From the NCBI RefSeq assembly GCF_921293095.1, contig NC_060249.1, positions 83,463,907 through 83,527,906 on the forward strand: a DNA stretch of 64,000 nt. Reading direction: 5' to 3'. Every line of letters starts with the position of its first letter. Position 1 is the stretch's first letter. Origin of the DNA: Ischnura elegans (lineage: Eukaryota > Arthropoda > Insecta > Odonata > Coenagrionidae). Below, piece after piece: positions 60,299 to 64,000 of the stretch. The position numbers were made by a program, and so were the translations under genes. A model generated the notes under the pieces. The model made no database searches. It saw only the letters and a list, made by a program, of their open reading frames with translations, and was not told where the DNA came from.

Positions 60299-61980
60299 CT
60301 CATAGGCTTTCGTAACATTAATTGATTGTGGCGAAGTACATAGCTTGTAATTCTACTTACACTCGACAATTAGGAGTCATGGCGCCATTAGACGAAAACT
60401 GTTGTCTCCTTTATTTATGCTATAATACGTTACTTAAATCATTTTCCTTAGTAAATAGGTCGTATCGTAAGAGTCCGGAATAATTGATAATAATTGGATT
60501 ATTATAAGTTAATGTGTAATGTGACAGGTCAATCAACTGTTTGCAACTCATTTCAATTGTTCGGCGTCATTTATTCCCTATTTTTTCCTATGCTATCCTT
60601 AAATATTATGAATTTTCAATGTTTCCTGCTGAATTAAGAGTTGCTTCCATTGCTGTAAGTTTTAAGCCAGTCAATTAGACAGGGTTGCTGACTAATTTTG
60701 ATGGCTTTTAAATAAATAAGGCCATATTCTAAATAATAATCGATCATTAGGTATAAATTACTCACTCGAATGAGAACGCACTTATTTTCCATGTGGGTAA
60801 TGATTGGCCGATCGTTGAATTAGTGAGATAGGTAGTGATTGGTTATTTTTCTTCGTCCATAATCCTGGTTGTGTTCATCCTAATGTGTGCTATTAGGTGG
60901 AGCAATGATTGTGGTCTTGTATTCGAGGTACTTGAATATCACTCGCGTCTAGTGAAATTAGGTCTCACCAATCCAACCTACTCGCGAGCAATGGAGTGGA
61001 GATGACTCTCGTCTGAAGGTCTCCTAAAATTGCTGCGCGTGGACTTCTAGCCCAATTGAGCGCTGTAGAAACGTCTTGCGTAACGTGGGTGTGGTGAAAC
61101 TTAGCACATACCACAAGAACCTGCGCAGTCCTGATCCCATTACGGCTGTTTTGGTGCTCTAGTTCAAAATGCTCGACCGGTGATAATGCGTTGGAAGAAG
61201 AATGCATACTGGATAAGACGTAAATAACAACAGCGTATTATCTTTTAGGCCTGTGGCTGGACTGCAAGGGGAAAAGAACTCGGTGTTTATTTAGTGGATA
61301 GATTTCTTTCCTTCGCCTAGAAATCCGATTCACGTTGGAAGGAAACGCCGTTATGTCGATCGATTTCGTTTCTAAAATGTCTGATAAAAATAGATGTTTA
61401 TGGTATTTAGTGGAAATCCTTGTCAATAGTTTCTGACAGAAGGTCGCATTTCATCATCGTCTTTTATTTGTTTATGGTGAACTCAGTTGTGAAACAGCTG
61501 TGTGGCCTGATTCACACAGCTGTTTGCCCATGAAGGGATAGTGGCATGGTCGCAGCTCAAATGATTGTTCTTTGACGCCTTCATTTCCTTCATCTTCTTA
61601 TTTATAAGATCACTGTTTTAAATCCCTGCTGTCAAATGTGTAAATAGCAGCTAATACACATCATGTTGCCGCTTGTGAATAAACAGAAAATTATTTGTAT
61701 CGCAGGTTTAAAAATTTACGACCAATTGACGATACAAATGACTGTGAGACGTGGTAAATGGTTAGCTCAACCCTTTGTTGACGGAATAACTTTATTTTTA
61801 TCTTTTTCATTATCTTTTCACGACAGACGATATGGGTAAAAAGTTATTTTTTTTCTGAAAATTGTCATCACTGCAAAGATTTTGGTGTGTTACATCCATC
61901 AGGACGGTTGAGTTTTTTTATGGTATACAAGGAAATGAGGTTATTCCTTGATTTTGTTTGTATATTAACATAACTCTTAT
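60299..61980. other. No recognised gene; one short perfect hairpin
   Basis: Nothing family-like. A perfect hairpin at 61492-61525 has 13-bp arms (AAACAGCTGTGTG) and an 8-base loop. Confidence 0.4.
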
Positions 61981-62113
61981 TCATGATAAAACACAAATGG
62001 TAATTTCCACACTATTTAATTTAACACTCAACGACCAACCATGGTTTCGACACTTTGTGTCATTTTGAGTGTTAAATTAAAGTGTGGAAATGACCATTTG
62101 TGTTTTCATCATG
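61981..62113. repeat. Long hairpin with arms of about 50 bases
   Basis: Arms begin near acacaaatggtaatttccac and pair with gtggaaatgaccatttgtgt, continuing through ttaatttaacactcaa and its complement. The spacer is about 30 bases and contains ccaaccatggtttcgac. No coding content. Confidence 0.75.
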
Positions 62114-62995
62114 GATATAGCTAAATTCCACAAAATCAAACCTGAAACGATGTTATAACTCTTATTCTTTTAATAAGTTTAATATAGGGTATCACGTGGA
62201 ACTAAACCATGTCATTCTACCAATGTACTTATCGAATTACTTTGTATGACTTTTTTTACTATATCTAGCTATTTTACCTCTATTTTCAAGAATTTATTTC
62301 ATTGTAATCGTGTGATTCTGCTACTTTAATATGTTTGGCGGTTGAATTCTAATTAGCATTTGTCACCTCGTCGTGTCAAATTCATCGCTACGGTATATGA
62401 GGGCAAGGTCCTTTCACAGAGATTGCTAAGGTTTCCTTGCTCCTAGTAGCGAATGGAGAATCGCATCGGGAGGAATTCATGCGGAGATGTTCTGAAAGGT
62501 TTCCCCCATATATTAAATAGCAGCAAGCATGAAATCAGAAAATAAAGCACCGCCAACCGCAGGAAATAGCGATTCCATTGTAATGCGTTCCTGCCATAAG
62601 TGAAAGTATCATCACAATGTATTTACTCTGTGGTATCACATATATGTTTAAAATAGTTGAAAATGAATTGTTTTAGGTGGTATTGAGACAGGTTTTCGTC
62701 AATTTGTCTACCATCTCGGATTTTTACTGTGGGCCCTTACAAAATATTTGCCATGCACAATTTCAAATACCACATTTCATATTTTTCTGCATCAAGGGAA
62801 TTATGTGCTTCTGCCGTATGCTAATAGCATATGTTGAAATTATTGATGGACTAAGCGAGACTCGTGGTGTCCAGCGACAGGGAAATCGGGAATTGTGCGT
62901 GAATTTTTAGTCCCTTGAATTAAGCATGAATTATTCATAAATTTTTCTCCAACCGGGGATTTCAAAATCTTTTATTTCAAATTCATTTCACAAAC

Positions 62996-63647
62996 AATAG
63001 GGTAGTTTCCTTCATCAAAGAAAACGAAAGGCATTGATTGCAATTCGTTACGCAACATTGGTGCATCTTATCTGTTTTTATAAATCCCAGTTTAGACGAA
63101 TGTTAATGGTCAATTTTAACCTCATTTGAAAAATGCCAGATTAGCGCCCATGTGATGCCACTCCACGTGACGTTACAGGGACCTAGATGCTATATGAGCA
63201 GTCAGGAGTTTTACATCGTCTGAGATTACCAATGCATGCATGTGGCAGAGTGCGTGTGGAAACATTTCTTAATAATCACCTATTAAAATTGCCTATAGTT
63301 GGAAAATTTCCTTCGTTTGATGAGGTATTAATAATTCTTATTTAAGCCAAGCGCTACCTGCTAGCAGGGTACTCTTCTACGTGCTATCAGCCTGCATCGT
63401 ATCGACGCTTATAGCCTCGCACCAAGGTGACCTCACACAGCGGCAGCTGGAACCAGAATGAAGTCACACGGGCTTTTCCCAGCATTAATACTTAGTCGTC
63501 GCGTTTTCGCTCGCTTGAAAATTTTCACTTTTCATTTTATCGCGAGAAAAAGATATCGTCATTTAAAAATCAAAAAGCGTGAAATACGTACTCTAGAAGT
63601 TATAGTCTTTCGGTTTATGCTATTAAAAAATAGGAAACCATCCTATT
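62996..63647 (+). mobile_element. AATAGGG-family non-autonomous element, copy 4
   Basis: 652 bp. The ends match, with one change at the right end (CCATCCTATT). The composite site has one change (CACGTGACGTTA near 63164). Confidence 0.8.
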
Positions 63648-63955
63648 TTGCCAGTTCAACACTCATTTTTAGGCCTAAAATGTGTTTGTAGTAATTTTAA
63701 AAAAATAAGTGCAGAAGCTTGGTGTAGAAGTAGCAGAATGTTTACCGCCGTATCGAAACGTGGAATGTCAGGCAAGACAACAGCATTGAAATGATTATAG
63801 CATTCTTGACTCAAGTAAGATTCAAAAGCACGAAGAGTAAAATGCCATGTGACGTCAACATTTATTTATGAGGTCGAAGCAGCATCTTGGCTTGCATTGA
63901 ATAAATTTTAATGTCAATGTGTAATTACTAACATTTTCCTTGTCCTTGTGAATAC

Positions 63956-64000
63956 CAGGGTTCCCACTCTACCGTGAAAACCTTAAAACCGCGAATAAGC
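63956..64000 (+). mobile_element. Second CAGGGTTCCCACTC element, cut by the window end
   Basis: Begins CAGGGTTCCCACTCTACCG at 63956 and continues tgaaaaccttaaaaccg, matching the left end of 57266-58763. Confidence 0.7.

Noticed and set aside
1-64000. LTR retrotransposon or retroviral fossils, Polintons, CRISPR arrays
   Set aside because: No paired long direct repeats with gag-, pol-, capsid- or envelope-like sequence were seen; the only reverse transcriptase is the RTE LINE. No regularly spaced repeat array is present.

Overview
The window is eukaryotic nuclear DNA: split genes with GT-AG introns, AATAAA poly(A) signals, abundant class II transposons, an RTE-type LINE and a tRNA-derived SINE. 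The mix (piggyBac, pogo/Tigger, Tc1, hAT, Harbinger and a TTAA-flanked YqaJ-encoding element) and the protein sequences suggest an arthropod, probably an insect. The species cannot be fixed from sequence alone. No bacterial features, CRISPR arrays, or LTR or retroviral fossils were recognised.

Three host genes are supported. (1) An ELMO/CED-12 gene lies on the minus strand (coding exons between 11060 and 2171). It encodes about 718 aa with the ARM-like, ELMO, PH and C-terminal proline-rich parts, and a large intron carries a nearly full-length LINE. (2) A MOK-type (MAPK/MAK/MRK overlapping) kinase lies head to head with it on the plus strand (exons 12619-30901). Its splice phases join through 11 exons to a stop codon; only the short first coding exon is not located. 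(3) RpL18A (eL20), a complete four-exon, 177-aa ribosomal protein gene, lies on the minus strand (36624-33963) with a pyrimidine-rich start region. ELMO and MOK probably share a bidirectional promoter in 11061-12618.

The rest is transposon-dominated. From 1 to 31 kb the elements sit in the ELMO and MOK introns: the LINE 3746-8496 with a pogo element nested in its 5' UTR and a second element nested inside that; an internally deleted piggyBac at 16224-18479; a 3.1-kb long-TIR foldback at 21421-24510; and a piggyBac MITE at 26779-27054. From 37 to 64 kb there is no confident host gene. This part holds a hAT MITE, a hammerhead-like inverted repeat, a pogo-like element split by a hAT element (42983-46709), a 4.9-kb TTAA-flanked element encoding a transposase C-terminal part joined to a YqaJ nuclease (47157-52055), a hAT remnant (54289-55281), a CAGGGTTCCCAC element (57266-58763) and four copies of a 650-bp family with AATAGGG ends.

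The best candidates for something under-described are the YqaJ-transposase element, the foldback carrying a tRNA-like sequence in each arm, the E-box/CRE-bearing four-copy family, and the two elements with different ends that share one core. All element boundaries rest on terminal repeats and target-site duplications read by eye; no database search was possible.
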